Positions 53,976-63,800 of a DNA stretch of 64,000 nucleotides are shown here, piece after piece. Position 1 is the first letter of the stretch. Each line of letters starts with the position of its first letter. The translations under genes and the position numbers were made by a program. The notes beneath the pieces were generated by a model, which saw only the letters and a program-made list of their open reading frames with translations, was not told the DNA's origin and searched no databases. The stretch spans positions 265,942 to 329,941 of the forward strand of contig NC_018870.1 in assembly GCF_000305935.1 (NCBI RefSeq), read 5' to 3'. The DNA is from Thermacetogenium phaeum DSM 12270 (GTDB lineage Bacteria > Bacillota > DSM-12270 > Thermacetogeniales > Thermacetogeniaceae).

Positions 53976-54443
53976 TCAACTCTCGGCCTTGCTCGTTAAA
54001 AACAGAGAGGGTTTCCTCTCCGGCAGCACTTTGATATCTACGGCGCGCAAGGCCTCCCACAACCTGTCGTCAAAGCAGCCCGCCGCTATTCTTTTCTTCA
54101 CCTGCGTCTTCAAAGTCACTGCAGAAGCAAGGTGAATGGCGTCAAAACCTCTGAGACAGTATTTTTCGGCCAGTTCTCCGGCGAGGAAGACGAGAGAATC
54201 CGTGACTTCTATCACGAGACATTTCGGCCAGTCGTTTTGAAGAGCCGCCACAACCTGGCGGTAATCCTTTTCCTCTATATAGCCATCCATGAAGCCCCTT
54301 GCGAGAGCAGCGCGGGCTTCTGCATAGGCAACTTTGCTGGTGACCACCACGGAGGCTTCGTCAACCAACTTATGAACCATCTCCGAGCCCTGTTCCTGGA
54401 CGTAGAGTTTCACCAAAGCGCTGGTATCAAGGTAGCAGATCAA
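53976..54443 (-). CDS. vapC: PIN-domain toxin
   Basis: 155 residues from ATG 54443, overlapping the antitoxin stop (ATGA). MICYLDTSALVKLYVQEQGS, VVTSKVAYAEARAALARG and LRGFDAIHLASAVTLK carry the PIN acids. An intact toxin of the Phd-linked VapC group with a slightly extended C-terminal tail. Confidence 0.9.
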   Translation of the reverse strand: MICYLDTSALVKLYVQEQGSEMVHKLVDEASVVVTSKVAYAEARAALARGFMDGYIEEKDYRQVVAALQNDWPKCLVIEVTDSLVFLAGELAEKYCLRGFDAIHLASAVTLKTQVKKRIAAGCFDDRLWEALRAVDIKVLPERKPSLFLTSKAES

Positions 54444-54706
54444 CGGCGATCCTTCACCACCAATGCCGCAATTGATTTATTGCCGCTAATAACCGGCGGC
54501 GTCGCTATTCCCTGGGGCTTTCCGCCACGCCAGGACGCCATTCCCTGTTCTACCATGGTTAAAACAGAAACCTGCTCCTCTCCCTGAGTCGGAACCAGCT
54601 TTGCAATAGGTACGTTGCGTTCCGTTATGAGCAGTATTTCTCCCTTTTTGACGCGTCTGAGGTATTCGCTAAAGCGGTTCTTAACCTCTCTTATACCCGC
54701 CTTCAT
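54440..54706 (-). CDS. Phd/YefM-family antitoxin
   Basis: 88 residues from ATG 54706 (GGAGGTGG eight bases upstream). MKAGIREVKNRFSEYLRRVK and EILLITERNVPIAKLVPTQG are the Phd/YefM fold. The rest is the flexible toxin-binding part. Overlaps the PIN gene by four bases. Confidence 0.9.
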   Translation of the reverse strand: MKAGIREVKNRFSEYLRRVKKGEILLITERNVPIAKLVPTQGEEQVSVLTMVEQGMASWRGGKPQGIATPPVISGNKSIAALVVKDRR

Positions 54707-54735
54707 AAAACCACCTCCTGTAGCCACATTCTAGC

Positions 54736-54927
54736 ATGTATGTAGCTACAAAATCAAATATGTTATCACACAAACGGAGAAAGTACGCTACTGACATGGA
54801 CTTCGCGGCGGCGGAGCAGAGGGCGAGAAACATCCTCGGGAAATGGGCGTATCTCTTCATCCAGCCCGGCAGTGTTAACATCAACGTCTGGAGAAACGGG
54901 GATACCGCACATGCTTTGAGCGACTGA
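54736..54927 (+). CDS. Small hypothetical ORF
   Basis: 63 codons from ATG 54736; the part from ATG 54796 (MDFAAAEQRARNILGKWAYL, then PGSVNINVWRNGDTAHA) is protein-like. No ribosome site or family recognised; perhaps a fragment. Its end carries the promoter of the next gene. Confidence 0.3.
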   Translation: MYVATKSNMLSHKRRKYATDMDFAAAEQRARNILGKWAYLFIQPGSVNINVWRNGDTAHALSD

Positions 54928-54945
54928 CTCGGCGCATGGTATAAT
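54916..54945 (+). promoter_or_regulatory. Promoter of the small antitoxin-like gene
   Basis: TTGAGC (54916-54921), 18-base spacer, TATAAT (54940-54945), 28 bases before the ATG at 54973. Confidence 0.6.
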
Positions 54946-54972
54946 CTGTATAAAAAGAGAGGCGTCTTGTAA

Positions 54973-55221
54973 ATGGGTAAAAAAAATAAATATTATAAAG
55001 GAATTGTAACCGGTAATGTTGTCGTTTTAGAAGACGGCAACTCAATGCCGGAAGGAACAAAAGTAATTGTAATTCCTGAACGGGAAATAGAAAAAAAGCC
55101 GGATTTTGAATCCGACCCTTTTTTAACCGTAGATGAATGGGCACCATTGATAATAAATGAACTTCCGGGTGATTTAGCCCACCAGCATGATCATTATCTT
55201 TATGGAACAGAAAAAAGATGA
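54973..55221 (+). CDS. Probable antitoxin of a PIN module
   Basis: 82 residues. YKGIVTGNVVVLEDGNSMPE and GTKVIVIPE recall short beta-rich antitoxins of the DUF104/VapB-like kind, followed by an acidic tail. It overlaps by ATGA (55218-55221) a truncated PIN gene, which supports the antitoxin reading. Confidence 0.65.
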   Translation: MGKKNKYYKGIVTGNVVVLEDGNSMPEGTKVIVIPEREIEKKPDFESDPFLTVDEWAPLIINELPGDLAHQHDHYLYGTEKR

Positions 55222-55319
55222 CGGCGAGAAAGTCCGTTTTTATCGACACAGCTGACTGGATCGCATTGATTCATCGCGGTGATGTTCTCCACCAGCAGGC
55301 TGCTTTGTTAGCGGGGTGA
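55218..55319 (+). pseudogene. PIN toxin N-terminal fragment
   Basis: ATG 55218 encodes KSVFIDTADWIALIHRGD and LHQQAALLAG, the first strand and helix of a PIN domain with its aspartate, then stops at 55317-55319, where the end of the convergent ECF S-component gene begins. The two frames overlap tail to tail, showing that a rearrangement joined the TA island to the ECF locus here. Confidence 0.75.
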
Positions 55320-55995
55320 ACGTTATTTTTTTCCGGAAGCGTTCGAGTATTTTGATTATCCGGTGGCCCAACGTCAGGTAAAACACTGCGTTGCCCAGGG
55401 CGTGTAAGGTGTCGAACCAGAAGCTGGCGGCGCAGGCGGCGAGCAAAGACTCCCAGTTGAGGGGATGGAGAAAGCCCGTCCAGAACCAGAGGTTGATGAT
55501 CCATCCGTATAGGTAGCCCCAGGCAAAGCAGAACAGCGTCATTCCTGCGGTTCCGATCCGCGGGCAGAGTTTTCTCAGCAGCCCTGCCGATATTCCGGCC
55601 AACCCCCATCCCAGCATCTGCCACAGCGTCCACGGCCCGTGCCCGAGAAAGAAGTTGGAAACGAGGGCGGCCGTTGACCCGACCATGAAGCCTGCGCCGG
55701 GGCCGAAGACGAAGCCGGAGACGATCACCATAAAGGTCACCGGCTGGAGGTTGGGAATGGCGGCGAAGGGCAGTCGGGCGACTGCGGCCACCGTTCCCAG
55801 GACGGCGATCAGGCCGATTTCCCGCGAGGAAAGGGCGCCGCGCTCAAAGCCCAGATAAGCGAGGATGAGGAACGTGAGCATGAGGGCCGTGGTGAGGAGG
55901 CCCCAGTTTTGCTGCCGGAGGCCGGCGGCCAGCATTCCGGCGGTGAGAACGATGCCGATGAAGACCGCTAAAGGCTTGCCTTTGTTCCCGTACAT
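55240..55995 (-). CDS. ECF transporter S component (substrate-binding membrane protein)
   Basis: 251 residues, ATG 55995, overlapping the ATPase gene end by 28 bases. Six or seven membrane helices; FAAIPNLQPVTFMVIVSGFV and FGPGAGFMVGSTAALVSNFF match S components of energy-coupling factor transporters. It would bind the vitamin-like substrate. Substrate unknown; context with DUF4430/toroid surface proteins suggests cobalamin or a relative. The last 25 residues (from about TKQPAGGEHH) lie in DNA shared with the PIN fragment and may be a post-rearrangement extension. Confidence 0.85.
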   Translation of the reverse strand: MYGNKGKPLAVFIGIVLTAGMLAAGLRQQNWGLLTTALMLTFLILAYLGFERGALSSREIGLIAVLGTVAAVARLPFAAIPNLQPVTFMVIVSGFVFGPGAGFMVGSTAALVSNFFLGHGPWTLWQMLGWGLAGISAGLLRKLCPRIGTAGMTLFCFAWGYLYGWIINLWFWTGFLHPLNWESLLAACAASFWFDTLHALGNAVFYLTLGHRIIKILERFRKKITFTPLTKQPAGGEHHRDESMRSSQLCR

Positions 55996-57692
55996 AGGGC
56001 GATGTCTCCGTTCGCAGAAATTTTTTCGATCCCTTCCCTGACGGTCAGAACTCCCTCCGCCGCAAAGTCCTTAAACAGCCTCGCCATTTGCGGCGAATAG
56101 AAGGTTGAGCCCGCCAGCACCTCTTCTTTGGAGCCGTCGTTCACGATCCTCCCGTCGAACATCATAACGACCCGCCCTGCGTATTCGGCGGCGAATTCCA
56201 CGTCGTGGGTCACCATTACCACGGTGAGTCCTTCCTTCACCAGTCCGGCGAGCAGGCCGCCCAATTCTTCTTTGAGGCGGCAGTCGATCCCCCGCGTCGG
56301 TTCGTCCAGTATCAGCAGCTCCGGTCGGGCGACGAGGACGGCGGCCAGGGCGACCCGCTGGCGCTCTCCGCTGCTTAAGTCCCTGGGGTTGGCCTTCCGG
56401 TGCCGTTCGAGGTCCAGCTTTTTCAGGACGCCGTCGATCACCCCTCCGTCTTCCAGGCCCAGGTTGTCGAGGGTGAACCGGAGCTCTTCCTCTACACTGT
56501 CCTGGAACAGGGTGTCGTCCGGGTTTTGGGCGAGGTAGCCGACGCGGCGCCCCAGCTCCGGTAGGGAAAGGGTGCGGGTATCCCTTCCCGCAAGGAGCAC
56601 GCTGCCGCGGGAGGGCTTTAAAATTCCCGCCATCTGTTTTAACAGGGTGCTTTTGCCTGCGGCGTTTTCCCCGATGACCACCGCCAATTCCCCCCGGTTT
56701 ACCTTCAGGTTCACCCCTTTCAGGGCCTCTTTGCCGTTGGGGTAGGTAAACCAGACGTTTTTGACCTCCAGGACCGGTCTGTCCCGCCCTCCTTCTCGGG
56801 CAGGCGGTGTGGAGCGCAGCCGCAGGTGCTGCGGCTCCTCTTTTCCGAAGACGGGTGTGCCCCCGTAAAACCTCTTCAGTTCCCGGCGGCCTTCTTTTAC
56901 GGTAAGGGGGAGGGAGGGCCACCGGAGTTCGGCGAAGAATTTCGCAACGGGGGGTAGAAAGGGGAGGGAGTTCTCGACCTCCCACCGGGCCACCTCTTTG
57001 ACGGGGCCGCTCCGGAGAATTCTTCCTCTCTCCATGATCGCCAGGCGGTCGGCAAGGTGAAAGCACCTTTCCAGCCGCTGTTCGATCAGGACCACGGTGT
57101 AGCCCATTTCCTTGTTTAAGCGCTCCACCAGATTGAAGAACTCGTCGGCCGCCGGTGGGTCCAGCTGAGAGGTAGGCTCGTCCAGGATCAGCACCCTGGG
57201 CTGCATGGCCAACACCGCCGCCAGGGCCACCTTCTGCTTTTGCCCCCCCGAAAGGTTGGCGGTAAATTCGTCCTTGAGGGGGGTGAGGCCGAGAAAGCTC
57301 ATAACCTCGGAAAGGCGGCGCAGCATCTCCTCCTGCGGCAGCCCCAGGTTTTCCAGGCCGAAGGCTATTTCGGCTTCGACTGTGGTCATCACCAGCTGTT
57401 TCTCGGGGTCCTGGAAGACGATGCCGATCTGGGTGTTTAGGTGAGGGGAGGCGGTTTCTGTTAAGCTCTTCCCCCTGAAAAGAACCCTGCCTGCCAGCGT
57501 TCCGCCGTAAAAGGCGGGAATCAGCCCCGCCAGAAGGCGCGCCAGGGAGGATTTGCCCGAACCCGAACCTCCCGCGATCAAGAGGAGTTCCCCTTCTTCA
57601 ACGTCGAGATTGACGTCGTCCAACGCCGGTGTGCGGCTTTCGGGATAGAAGTAGGTCAGATTTTCGATCTCAAATAAGGGCAACGTTTCCAC
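55968..57692 (-). CDS. ECF transporter ATPase, two fused ABC domains (EcfA1-A2 / YkoD-like)
   Basis: 574 residues, GTG start at 57692 inside the T-component gene. The first domain has Walker A GGSGSGKSSLARLL, signature LSGGQKQKVALAA and Walker B RVLILDEPTSQLD. The second has GENAAGKSTLLKQM, LSSGERQRVALAA and LLILDEPTRGID. Both catalytic sites look intact. The fused design resembles YkoD. It energises the S and T components encoded on either side. Confidence 0.93.
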   Translation of the reverse strand: METLPLFEIENLTYFYPESRTPALDDVNLDVEEGELLLIAGGSGSGKSSLARLLAGLIPAFYGGTLAGRVLFRGKSLTETASPHLNTQIGIVFQDPEKQLVMTTVEAEIAFGLENLGLPQEEMLRRLSEVMSFLGLTPLKDEFTANLSGGQKQKVALAAVLAMQPRVLILDEPTSQLDPPAADEFFNLVERLNKEMGYTVVLIEQRLERCFHLADRLAIMERGRILRSGPVKEVARWEVENSLPFLPPVAKFFAELRWPSLPLTVKEGRRELKRFYGGTPVFGKEEPQHLRLRSTPPAREGGRDRPVLEVKNVWFTYPNGKEALKGVNLKVNRGELAVVIGENAAGKSTLLKQMAGILKPSRGSVLLAGRDTRTLSLPELGRRVGYLAQNPDDTLFQDSVEEELRFTLDNLGLEDGGVIDGVLKKLDLERHRKANPRDLSSGERQRVALAAVLVARPELLILDEPTRGIDCRLKEELGGLLAGLVKEGLTVVMVTHDVEFAAEYAGRVVMMFDGRIVNDGSKEEVLAGSTFYSPQMARLFKDFAAEGVLTVREGIEKISANGDIALCTGTKASL

Positions 57693-58585
57693 CCCCAGTT
57701 TAAGAGTGAGGGCAAAGCCAGGTTTGCCAGAATGATTCCCAACAGGACCGGTGAGGATGGGTGGGGCATTAAAGCCCCTAACTGCGGATAGTAGTTGTAG
57801 TCGGCGTAACCCTTGGCCTTGGCGTAAAAGGAGAATGCCAGGGCCAAACAGCAGGACGCCAGGCAGAGGAGGTCGCGGGGGCGCCAGAGCTCGCGCCGGT
57901 AGCGGGAGCGGGGGCCGCTGCCGAAGGCCCGGGCCTGCATGGCTTCTGCCGTTTGGAGAGCACCCTCAAGGGAAGATAAAAGAAGGATGTCGAGCAGCCA
58001 GGAATATTTTTTCAGCCGCTCCTTCAAATTCCCGGCAGTATAGTCCACACCCCTCATCTGGAGCATTACCCGCGCCTTTGCCAGCTCTCTTGCCGCAGCA
58101 GGCAGCATCCTCGTGGCCAGGGAAACCACCAGTGCGGACTTGTACGCAAAACGGGAAAAAAGGCTCAGGAACCTGTCGGGGTGGACCACCGCCGCTGCCA
58201 GGCAGAAGATCGTCAGGATGGACAGCAGCCGTATTCCCATGGCGGCTCCGTAGCAGATTGCCTCCAGGCAGATGGAGGCGTCGCCTACGATGGGCAGGGT
58301 GGGGCCGCGCCAGATGATGGTTTTTCCGCCGTGAAAGGAGAGGGGGTTGATGATCATGATCAGGAGCGCCATCCAGATGCCGGCTTTCAAGTAGAACTCC
58401 CACTTTTCCATGGCCTCTGCGGTGACGACGGCAAGGGCGCTGACGAGAAAGATGCCGGCCAGATAGAGTGGGTGGGAGAAAAGAAGGGCCAGGGCGAATA
58501 AAACTGCCGGGTAGCTCAGGGCGGTCACGCTGTGGAGGTTTTGCAGCAGAACCCCTTTATCCTCGTAAAACAAGCGATCCAGCAT
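57656..58585 (-). CDS. ECF transporter T component (EcfT/CbiQ family)
   Basis: 309 residues, ATG 58585 with GAGGAGAG upstream, starting directly after the preceding gene stop. Several membrane helices, and the coupling-helix motif with A-R-G-like residues (EAMQARAFGSGPRSRYRRE; also ARVMLQMRGVDYTAG) define EcfT. It connects the ATPase to the S component. Confidence 0.88.
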   Translation of the reverse strand: MLDRLFYEDKGVLLQNLHSVTALSYPAVLFALALLFSHPLYLAGIFLVSALAVVTAEAMEKWEFYLKAGIWMALLIMIINPLSFHGGKTIIWRGPTLPIVGDASICLEAICYGAAMGIRLLSILTIFCLAAAVVHPDRFLSLFSRFAYKSALVVSLATRMLPAAARELAKARVMLQMRGVDYTAGNLKERLKKYSWLLDILLLSSLEGALQTAEAMQARAFGSGPRSRYRRELWRPRDLLCLASCCLALAFSFYAKAKGYADYNYYPQLGALMPHPSSPVLLGIILANLALPSLLNWGWKRCPYLRSKI

Positions 58586-58597
58586 CGTTTCTCTCCT

Positions 58598-59992
58598 CTA
58601 CCTGGTGATCAAAACCTCACGGCTGGATTCAAGCCACTGCACCTGATAGCCGAAGGCATTGGCAACGAACCTGGCCGGGAGGAATACCCTTCCACTGACG
58701 TTTACGGGAGCGACATCCATTGTCCTGACCGTTCCGTTGAGCAGGAGCACCTTTTCACCCACTGTCAGTTTGACGACGGTGCTTCCAAGGGTCAGGGTGA
58801 CTGTATTGCTCTTGCCGTCCCAGACGATTCCCTTTTCCGGCACGCCCAGGGCGTATGCCAGGTAGCGCACCGGGACGTAGGTGCGGCCGCTGTTGATGAA
58901 TGGGGCAACATCCATCTCCTCCCTTATCTCCCCTCCAGCAGTGGAGAGCGTGTAACTCCTATTCCCTACGGTGAACCTGGCCAGCTCTTGACCGGTTTTC
59001 TCCGTATTTCCTGTTAATCCGGCAGATGCCTTTGCTCGCAAGCGCTCGAACAGTGTGTTTCCGGAGGTAACATCGGCCAGGGCGATCAAGGCCTGCTGGG
59101 TGGCCATCTCGTTCGCGCCACCGCCTTTGACGTGCTCAAAGGAGCCGTCGGCTAACTGGAACCTCAGCATGGCTGTGACGGGATTCCCGCCGGGTTTGGT
59201 GAATTCGTGGCCGGCGGGATCGATCCCCAAGGCGGTCAGTCCCTGAATCACCATGCTGCAGGATTCAGGGTTTTCTGCCCCCCAGGACTCGAAGCCACCG
59301 TTCGGCTTCTGGGCTTTTTCCAGGTAGGCCAGCGCCTTCTGAACGGCAGGGTGATCTTTCCCTACTCCCAGGGCACCCAAGGCCATCAGGGCCATGCCGG
59401 TGGAATCCACATCAGAGGTCTTTTGGTCGGGGGCGTACCAGTAAAAGGAGCCGTCGGGGTGCTGCCTTTCGATCAGCCACCGGATGGCTTGATCCCGGTC
59501 GGGCACCGCTGCCCCAGCTGCCGTGAGGGCGAGGACCGCCCAGACATGGGCGTTGAGGAGGTCCTCTCCTCCCGTTTGCAGGTTGTCCGGAAACTTGCCA
59601 TTCGGGAGCTGGGAGCGCTGAATCTGCTGGATGAGATTCTGGCCGTGGAAGTTAGAGGGGTCAGCTCCTGCGGCCAGGAGGGTAAAGACCAAGAGACACC
59701 AACTGTTGGTGTCTCCGCTCTGGAGCATCTCATCCTGCCAGAGCAGCTCAGCAGCGTTTCGCACAGCCGCGGTATTCACGGAAGCACCTGCTCCCGCAAG
59801 AGCCAGGTAGCTCCAGGGGGAAAGGCCCCCTTTGCTCACTTCCTGCCGCTTCAGGTAGGCTGTCGCTCTCTCCATGGCCTGACCGATCTCCCCGGATGGG
59901 GGAGCTGCGGAGGCCAAGGGAGTAAGAGCGAAGGAGAGCAAAAGCACAGGCACCAGCGACAAACTGATGAGTTTTTTCCTCAGGGTTTTCAT
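58598..59992 (-). CDS. Secreted alpha/alpha-toroid protein with copper-amine-oxidase-like C-terminal domain
   Basis: 464 residues, ATG 59992 with GAGGAGG upstream. Signal peptide (LISLSLVPVLLLSFALTPLA; cleavage near ASA). Residues about 35-330 hold prenyltransferase/squalene-cyclase-type repeats (QLPNGKFPDNLQTGG, ERQHPDGSFYWYAP, KAQKPNGGFESWG, LADGSFEHVKGG), the fold also used by intrinsic factor and transcobalamin. The last 120 residues carry two copies of the Cu-amine-oxidase N-terminal (stalk) motif (GRTYVPVRYLAYALG, GRVFLPARFVANAFG), probably a wall-attachment module. It is the nearest upstream partner of the ECF genes, so a ligand-capture role is inferred. Confidence 0.85.
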   Translation of the reverse strand: MKTLRKKLISLSLVPVLLLSFALTPLASAAPPSGEIGQAMERATAYLKRQEVSKGGLSPWSYLALAGAGASVNTAAVRNAAELLWQDEMLQSGDTNSWCLLVFTLLAAGADPSNFHGQNLIQQIQRSQLPNGKFPDNLQTGGEDLLNAHVWAVLALTAAGAAVPDRDQAIRWLIERQHPDGSFYWYAPDQKTSDVDSTGMALMALGALGVGKDHPAVQKALAYLEKAQKPNGGFESWGAENPESCSMVIQGLTALGIDPAGHEFTKPGGNPVTAMLRFQLADGSFEHVKGGGANEMATQQALIALADVTSGNTLFERLRAKASAGLTGNTEKTGQELARFTVGNRSYTLSTAGGEIREEMDVAPFINSGRTYVPVRYLAYALGVPEKGIVWDGKSNTVTLTLGSTVVKLTVGEKVLLLNGTVRTMDVAPVNVSGRVFLPARFVANAFGYQVQWLESSREVLITR

Positions 59993-60005
59993 TGATCACT
60001 CCTCC

Positions 60006-60698
60006 TCAGCGCTGTTTTTCCAGGTCATCCCAAGAAGGGGGTGCCTGGTTAATGCCCTTGCTGTACCACCAGATCACTTTGTCCCCCTGCTTTAAGGGTT
60101 TTTTGGCAGCCGCAACCGCCGGAATTTCGCCGTTAACATTGTACATCCAGCCCGACTGGCCGCGGTTGCGCTGGCCGGCAATGGAATCCACCAGGTCGGC
60201 GTACCTGGGGGAAAGGGTGTAGGGCAGGCCGGTGGCGTCGAGCGCCCCCAGAGCGGTGACCCCCCAGCTGCTTTCCTTTCCGATCCTTACCTCGGCCGGG
60301 CCGTAGAGCAGTTCGCCGCCGCTCCCGACGACCGCAATGCCAACGACCGTCACGCTGCCGGAGGCAGGGGGTGCCGGTTCTGCTGCCCTTTCCTGAGATG
60401 GCTGCTGCGGGGCCTGCTTCTGTTGAGAATCCCCGGCGGGCATTTTCCCGGAGGCGGTGCTCACGGGACCGACGGCCTCGCTCCGGGAATTTGCGGAGCC
60501 GGTCTCCGTTCCCTTTTCTTCTCCGTCGGCGGTGGGCGTCGTACCCGTTCCTTGTGCGGGCGCCGTTTCTTCCCTCGCCGGCGTCCCGGTCTGTCCGACC
60601 GGCTGGCCCTTCTTCTGAACCCAACTGGAGTAGGTCACCGGAACGATTAGCCCCAATAAGAGCAGGGCCACGAGGAGCAGATAAGAGTATCTCTTCAC
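60006..60698 (-). CDS. Membrane-anchored DUF4430 (transcobalamin-type) domain protein
   Basis: 230 residues; GTG start with GGGGAGGA 11 bases upstream. A signal-anchor helix (YSYLLLVALLLLGLIVPV), a Pro/Ala/Thr/Glu-rich linker to about residue 115, then one DUF4430 domain (GELLYGPAEVRI, SSWGVTALGALDATGLPYTL, GWMYNVNGEIPAVAA, GDKVIWWYS). DUF4430 is the C-terminal ligand-binding domain of transcobalamin/intrinsic factor. The linker would let it reach across the wall. Same operon as the toroid and ECF genes. Confidence 0.85.
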   Translation of the reverse strand: MKRYSYLLLVALLLLGLIVPVTYSSWVQKKGQPVGQTGTPAREETAPAQGTGTTPTADGEEKGTETGSANSRSEAVGPVSTASGKMPAGDSQQKQAPQQPSQERAAEPAPPASGSVTVVGIAVVGSGGELLYGPAEVRIGKESSWGVTALGALDATGLPYTLSPRYADLVDSIAGQRNRGQSGWMYNVNGEIPAVAAAKKPLKQGDKVIWWYSKGINQAPPSWDDLEKQR

Positions 60699-60815
60699 GA
60701 AGATTCATTCCTCCCCTCATTCGAGTGAGGCCGCCGGCATCCACCCGGCGGCACAGGTGCCGCGCCGGCTTTGCCGAAAACGGCCTGCCCGTTGGCTCTT
60801 AGAAAAAGAGGATTT

Positions 60816-60868
60816 GCCGGGTGCAGGTCGGCCGTGTTCGGTTTGCCTGCCTCCCGCCTGCACCCGGC
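60816..60868 (-). promoter_or_regulatory. Perfect inverted repeat in the leader of the DUF4430 gene
   Basis: GCCGGGTGCAGG (60816-60827) is exactly complementary to CCTGCACCCGGC (60857-60868), a 12-bp stem with a 29-base loop in the 197-base gap between two genes. There is no T run, so it may be an attenuator, a processing site or an operator. No B12-box consensus visible. Confidence 0.4.
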
Positions 60869-60895
60869 GGTTCGGTGAGAAAGTTAATGGTACGT

Positions 60896-63800
60896 TTAAA
60901 GCTTTCCTAACAGCCGGAGCAGGTTCTCCAGCACCACGACGGCCTCCGCCCGCGTGGCGCTGCCCAGCGGGGCAAGTGCGGCCTCTGCTCTTCCCTTGAT
61001 AATGCCTTTACTTACGCAGACCGCCAGCCCCTCTTTTGCCCACTCGGAAATCCGGTCGGAGTCGCCGTATCCCTTGAGGACTTCATCTCTTTGGGTGTCC
61101 GTCAGGGCGGTGGCGATTCCGTTTCGTTTCAGGACTGCCGCCAGAATTACCGCCATCTCCTCCCTTTTGATGGCCCTCTCCGGCTCAAATCTCCCTGCAC
61201 CTGTACCTGCGACCAGTCCTTCCCTGAACGCCGCTTCGATTGCCCTGTACCCCCAGTGATCGGGAGGAACGTCGCTGAAGGTTCTCACCTGCGGCGTTTC
61301 TTCTTCGACGTCCAGTGCCCTGACCAGGAATGCCGCAAACTGCGCCCTGCTGAGTTTCTGGTCAGGGGCAAAGGAATCCTCGCTGATTCCCCTGGCGATC
61401 AGCCTCATTGCCATCAGCTCGATGGTTTCCCGCGCCCAGTGGCTCGTGACGTCCTTGAAGGGGTTCTGGAACTCCATCAGGCTGTAGACGCTCAGGTGGT
61501 CGGTCTCAAAGGAGTAGCTCTTTTCGTCCGCGCTCAGGCTTCCGCCGACGAACTCCCAGGAGCCGTCCCCTTTCTGCCTGTAAACCGCCAGCCTGCCTCT
61601 GTCGATCCCTCCAAGATCAATCCCCTCCAGGGAAAGCGTCACGGTGACCTTCTTTGAGAAACTGCCCTTCAGGGATTCCTTTTTCCCTTCTGCTGTGATT
61701 GTATTAGCCTCGAGGTCGAATGCCACATTGCCGACAACGCTAGCCCCCTTGAAGGGATTGAGTTTTGAGGGCTCTCTCCTGGCGACTGCAAGCTCAAGCC
61801 CGGCAAGGTTTGGTGCCGTATCGCATGCTTTCTTCAGCACCTCCGGCGGGAGGGAGAGGGAAACCTCGGGACCCTCCACCGCAAGCCCCAGGTTGGCGGA
61901 GACGAGCTCCTCTCCCGCCTCTGCAGGAAGCTCTACGGTGAATCCCTTCTGGGAGGCAAGCTCTGTGGGCAGCTTTACGACGATTTGCTCTAATGCCAGA
62001 TTCCCCACTTCGTTTACTCCGATTTGTTCCAGCTTCTCAGCCAGGGTGACCGCACTTTTGACGGCGCTTACCTGGTTTTTAATGGCATCCCCGTCTACTT
62101 CAACCTTTGCCGTTGCTCCGTCCGTCCTGACGCTCAAGGCTTCATCCGGGATTTTTGCCAACCGCAGGGAAAGGGCATTGACGGCCTCTGCCAGCTTGCT
62201 TTTCAGCTCTTCAGTTGCCTCCGCTGCGCCGAGCTGGTCGAGGAGGTCGCCGATCCCGGTTATTACCTCACCCGGTGTGAGCTTACTCTTTTCCAGGTCT
62301 GTCAGGAGATCTGCGATCTCCTCGACGGCAGCGCTCGGGGAAACCGTTCCCGAAGCCGCCCGTTTGACCAGGTCATCCCATTTCGGGGGCGGCTCGTTGA
62401 TGTCCTTGCTGTAGTACCAGATGATTCTGTCACCGTCTCTGACGTCGTATTTTGCGGCGGCCACAGACGGTATGTTTCCGTTAACCACATAGCACCAGCC
62501 GGCCATGCCGCTTCCGGCCTGGCCGGCAATGGATTCGATGAAATCCGGCCATTGGTCGGACATGCTATAGGGAAGGTCTGTGGCATCCAGGGCCCCCAGA
62601 GCCGTCATGCCCCACCTGCTGCCGGCAGAAATCGTGACGGGGCCGGGGCCGTAGAGCAGTTCTCCGTCCATTCCTACAACGGCGATCTCCACCGTGTACG
62701 TGCTGGTACCACCCGGCGGTACCGGCGATTTTACGGTCAAGACGGCCGAACCCGTCAGGCCTCCATAGGCTGCACTCACAACTGTGGTTCCCGCCTTCAG
62801 GCCCGTCACGAGGCCGTAGGCAACACTGGCGATACTTTGCTCGCCTACAGTCCAAACCGCGTCCTGAGTAACATCGGAGCCGTTGAGCATAGACTTAAAG
62901 TAAACTTTCTCTCCAACACTCAGGCTGGCGCTCGTGGGTTCCATGAAGAGCTGGTTTTGCACTCTTCCGCCTAAGAGCCAGTACCCCCACAGCGCCCAGG
63001 TGGCGTCCATGGCGTTTTTGCTGGTGCCGAAGCTTCCGTCGGGGTTGAGGGCGTTGCCGATCAGATAGTCAACAGGGCTCTTGCCTGTGTTACTTGTTAA
63101 AGAAGACGGATCTATTTCCAGAACCTCAAGGGTGGCTACCATCTCCACCGTGTTTATTAGCGGGTCTTCCCAATCAGATACCGCAAAGCTTCCGTCCTCT
63201 TTTTGCTGCTTCTTCAGCCATTGGAGGCCGAGGTCGACTGCTGCTCGTATCTCGGGATCTTCTTTCAGCGGGTCCAGGTAGGAGAGCGCCCTAATGGCTT
63301 GGGCCGTCGTTATAAAATCGGGGTAAAAGACCCCGTCCCAGCTCATGCCCCAGGAACCGTAAACACTTTCGTAAACGGCTTCGGGGATGCTCGCGTAAAC
63401 CTTGTTCTGCGTGCTCAAAATATAATTTCTGGCGTAATCTGTGTTCATCGCGTCGAGCTTGCCGGATCTGCCCAGGAGGTCGTAGGCCGGCATGTCGCTG
63501 TAAACGTTGTAGTCGAAACCGCCGGTGCTCTGCTCCCTGTTTTTCAGCACCTCAAGCAGCTCTTCAGCTAAATCCTGCCGCTCCAGCGCCTGCGCTGCCA
63601 GCAGGTCCTGGGCGAGAACCTTTACCGATACCTCCGGATCGGCGATGTCTTGAGTAATGATCTCGATAACTGCATCTTTAAGGGACGTTCCATCGTGCAG
63701 CCAAGCACTGACGTCGACGCCTGCTTGAGTGAGCGTCCAAACGGCGTACGAGCCTACGGAAGAGTCTCCATTTTTGGCCCCTTCTCTGACGAATTCGTTG

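Noticed and set aside
60699-60895. Cobalamin riboswitch between the surface-protein genes
   Set aside because: The conserved B12 box (GCCACTG-like) and the core arrangement are not visible; only a simple inverted repeat is present.
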